Below, one piece after another: positions 5,844-6,686 of a stretch of DNA of 6,686 bases. This DNA comes from an uncultured Clostridia bacterium. GTDB taxonomy: Bacteria > Bacillota > Clostridia > Christensenellales > Aristaeellaceae. Position 1 is the stretch's first letter, and every line of letters starts with the position of its first letter. Where the stretch lies: positions 1 through 6,686 of the forward strand of contig CAKTTM010000101.1 in the NCBI GenBank assembly GCA_934615145.1, given 5' to 3'. The position numbers were made by a program, and so were the translations under genes. The notes below the pieces were generated by a model. That model saw nothing but the letters and a program-made list of their open reading frames with translations. It was not told the DNA's origin and did not search any database.

Positions 5844-6436
5844 TCACCCAGGGAACGCCCCCTGTGTGCGACATCAAGCTCAGCAGTCAAAGCATTGCCG
5901 GTGGGCAGCCGATCACTGCCACCTACACCATCAGCGGTGCGGACTTCCTGACCACTTATTGGGAAACTGAGCGCACAGGCCCAGAGGAGCAGGTCGAGAA
6001 GATATCCGGTGCCCCGGCGCAGGGCAGCTCGACAGCCGTCTTTGCCAAGAAGGGTCGCGTACGCTTTGTGGTTGACACCACGCCCATCGGCGCGCATCAT
6101 ACTGAAGTGCATCCGGCGTTTCGCTCGGCGTGGGTAGACATTACCAGTGATGCCGTGAACCCTGTGACTGTGTCAATCGATAAACTGCAAGGCAGCTATC
6201 CCGAAAATCAGCTCATCCCACTCAGCTGGCAGATCAGCGGCGGCACAGCGCCCTATGAGGTGACCTATACCCTTTGGAACAAACACCGCGGAGAAGCGGG
6301 CCATTCCTTTGAACCCATTACGATGACTCAGAGCGCATCCGGCACGGGCTGGACAAGCCTGGTCAACCAATGCGATGAAGGCGCCTTCGGCTATGTGGTG
6401 GTCCAGGTAAGGGATGCCAAAGGGTCTCAGGGCTGA
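5585..6436 (+). CDS. Fragment C: three Ig-like repeats of the broken gene
   Basis: Third piece, continuous from the G-run to a stop at 6434-6436. The first repeat is completed by DPIKATVLRQYDIPAAGY and a Tyr-rich middle (NSSWYIYEGDEWREYE, YPEYDYYESE). The second is about 5864-6150 (CDIKLSSQSIAGGQPITATY, then FVVDTTPIG). The third is about 6160-6436 (VTVSIDKLQGSYPENQ, PLSWQISGGTAPYEVTY, VVQVRDAKG). The last most resembles the first repeat of fragment A, including a shared HRGEAGH / YRGEEEH stretch. The only start codon giving an open frame by itself is GTG 5864, which lies inside a domain boundary and lacks a Shine-Dalgarno. The piece is therefore best read as the middle of a larger protein. 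Confidence 0.62.
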   Translation, partial: DPIKATVLRQYDIPAAGYTGYNSSWYIYEGDEWREYENAYTNYGTASKTFTFRPTNATSGYFVVWAQLYSGSDYPEYDYYESETFLITQGTPPVCDIKLSSQSIAGGQPITATYTISGADFLTTYWETERTGPEEQVEKISGAPAQGSSTAVFAKKGRVRFVVDTTPIGAHHTEVHPAFRSAWVDITSDAVNPVTVSIDKLQGSYPENQLIPLSWQISGGTAPYEVTYTLWNKHRGEAGHSFEPITMTQSASGTGWTSLVNQCDEGAFGYVVVQVRDAKGSQG

Positions 6437-6665
6437 GGCCGAGTCCATTGTATTTAGCGTGCTGGCCGCCCTGGCCAATCAGGGCGTCACGCTCCCAGGC
6501 GACGCCAACGCCAATCAGCGCCTTGATATGGGCGATGCGGATAGCATCATCAGCTACCTGGTGCTGGGTATACCCTGTGCCTCGATGGACAATGCCAATG
6601 CCGATGGTGTGAATGGAGTCAGTCTCGGTGACCTGCAGTGGATTATGGACCAGTTGGTGAAGTAA
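6414..6665 (+). CDS. Fragment D: C-terminal dockerin of the broken gene
   Basis: Last piece, in frame with the final stop. It finishes the preceding Ig-like repeat (GLRAEAESIVFSVLA), then a short linker, then a dockerin. Loop 1 is DANANQRLDMGD, with Gln replacing the usual Gly at position 6. Loop 2 is NADGVNGVSLGD, with Val and Asn at positions 5 and 6. The helices are SIISYLVLG and LQWIMDQLVK. The ATG at 6414 lies inside the repeat and is not a plausible natural start. The dockerin has full length, in contrast to the cut-off internal one at 5074-5200. Confidence 0.68.
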   Translation: MPKGLRAEAESIVFSVLAALANQGVTLPGDANANQRLDMGDADSIISYLVLGIPCASMDNANADGVNGVSLGDLQWIMDQLVK

Positions 6666-6672
6666 CGACGGG

Positions 6673-6685
6673 AAAGAGGGAGGGG
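6673..6685 (+). promoter_or_regulatory. Possible Shine-Dalgarno of a gene beyond the window
   Basis: AAAGAGGGAGGGG begins eight bases after the last stop and is purine-rich like the other ribosome sites here. The start codon would lie outside the window, so this only suggests that another + strand gene follows closely. Confidence 0.35.
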
Positions 6686-6686
6686 T

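Larger units (their letters stand above)
4384..6665 (+). pseudogene. Large secreted multi-Ig/FN3 protein with internal and C-terminal dockerins, broken by three frame changes
   Basis: Read across three frame changes, this region encodes one protein of roughly 760 residues. The order is signal peptide, Ig-like repeat, FN3 domain, dockerin, four more Ig-like repeats and a C-terminal dockerin ending at TAA 6663-6665. Frame changes fall at about 5195-5210, at the G-run 5582-5585 and at about 6418-6434. The second is repaired by adding one G: the segment VLDRTMVKTG then continues as DPIKATV, matching the repeat signature. The third is repaired by removing one base from AAAGGG or GGG. The protein sequence stays well conserved on both sides of each break, so decay, if real, is recent. 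Indels from sequencing or assembly are equally possible. The first junction also loses the end of the internal dockerin, so it may be a fusion of two paralogous genes. Start 4384 is chosen because it follows the hairpin and gives a good signal peptide; no clear Shine-Dalgarno is seen. Confidence 0.75.

Overview
The window looks like part of a chromosome from an uncultured, anaerobic Gram-positive bacterium of the Clostridia. This is inferred from the strong AGGAGG-type ribosome binding sites, the cohesin and dockerin modules, the Pro/Thr linker and the Cys-containing Trp/Lys repeat family seen in Clostridia. By eye the DNA is moderately GC-rich. I cannot name a genus. All genes are on the + strand, and every product appears to be exported through an N-terminal signal peptide.

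Layout. At 17-2218 three tightly packed genes form one transcription unit. The first encodes two Ig-like repeats plus a dockerin. The second encodes an exported protein with an uncharacterised domain and a C-terminal CX4C. The third encodes a TlpA/ResA-like thioredoxin fused to a dockerin. A good extended -10 promoter (2255-2283) then precedes a cohesin-like plus dockerin gene (2328-2933). After it comes a 417-residue cohesin protein (3042-4295) with a Pro/Thr linker, a degenerate Cys-repeat region and the same uncharacterised domain as the second gene. A near-perfect hairpin (4341-4372) closes that part. The rest (4384-6665) is one large gene for a multi-Ig, two-dockerin secreted protein, broken by three reading-frame changes.

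How the genes could work together (inference). The cohesin protein would act as a scaffold or surface receptor. The cohesin-like/dockerin protein would act as a small adaptor. The dockerin proteins would be the plugged-in cargo. The cargo visible here is not carbohydrate-active: it is Ig-like binding or spacer repeats, an FN3 domain and a thioredoxin. That suggests a non-cellulosomal extracellular assembly with a built-in thiol-redox module. Two neighbouring proteins, the second gene product and the cohesin protein, each have exactly two cysteines in the mature part and are the obvious candidate redox clients.

Caution. The three frame changes in the last gene may be real decay or assembly/sequencing indels. 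One, at a G-run, is easily explained as a single-base error. The first may instead mark a fusion of two paralogous genes. No RNA genes, CRISPR arrays, insertion sequences or phage genes were seen.
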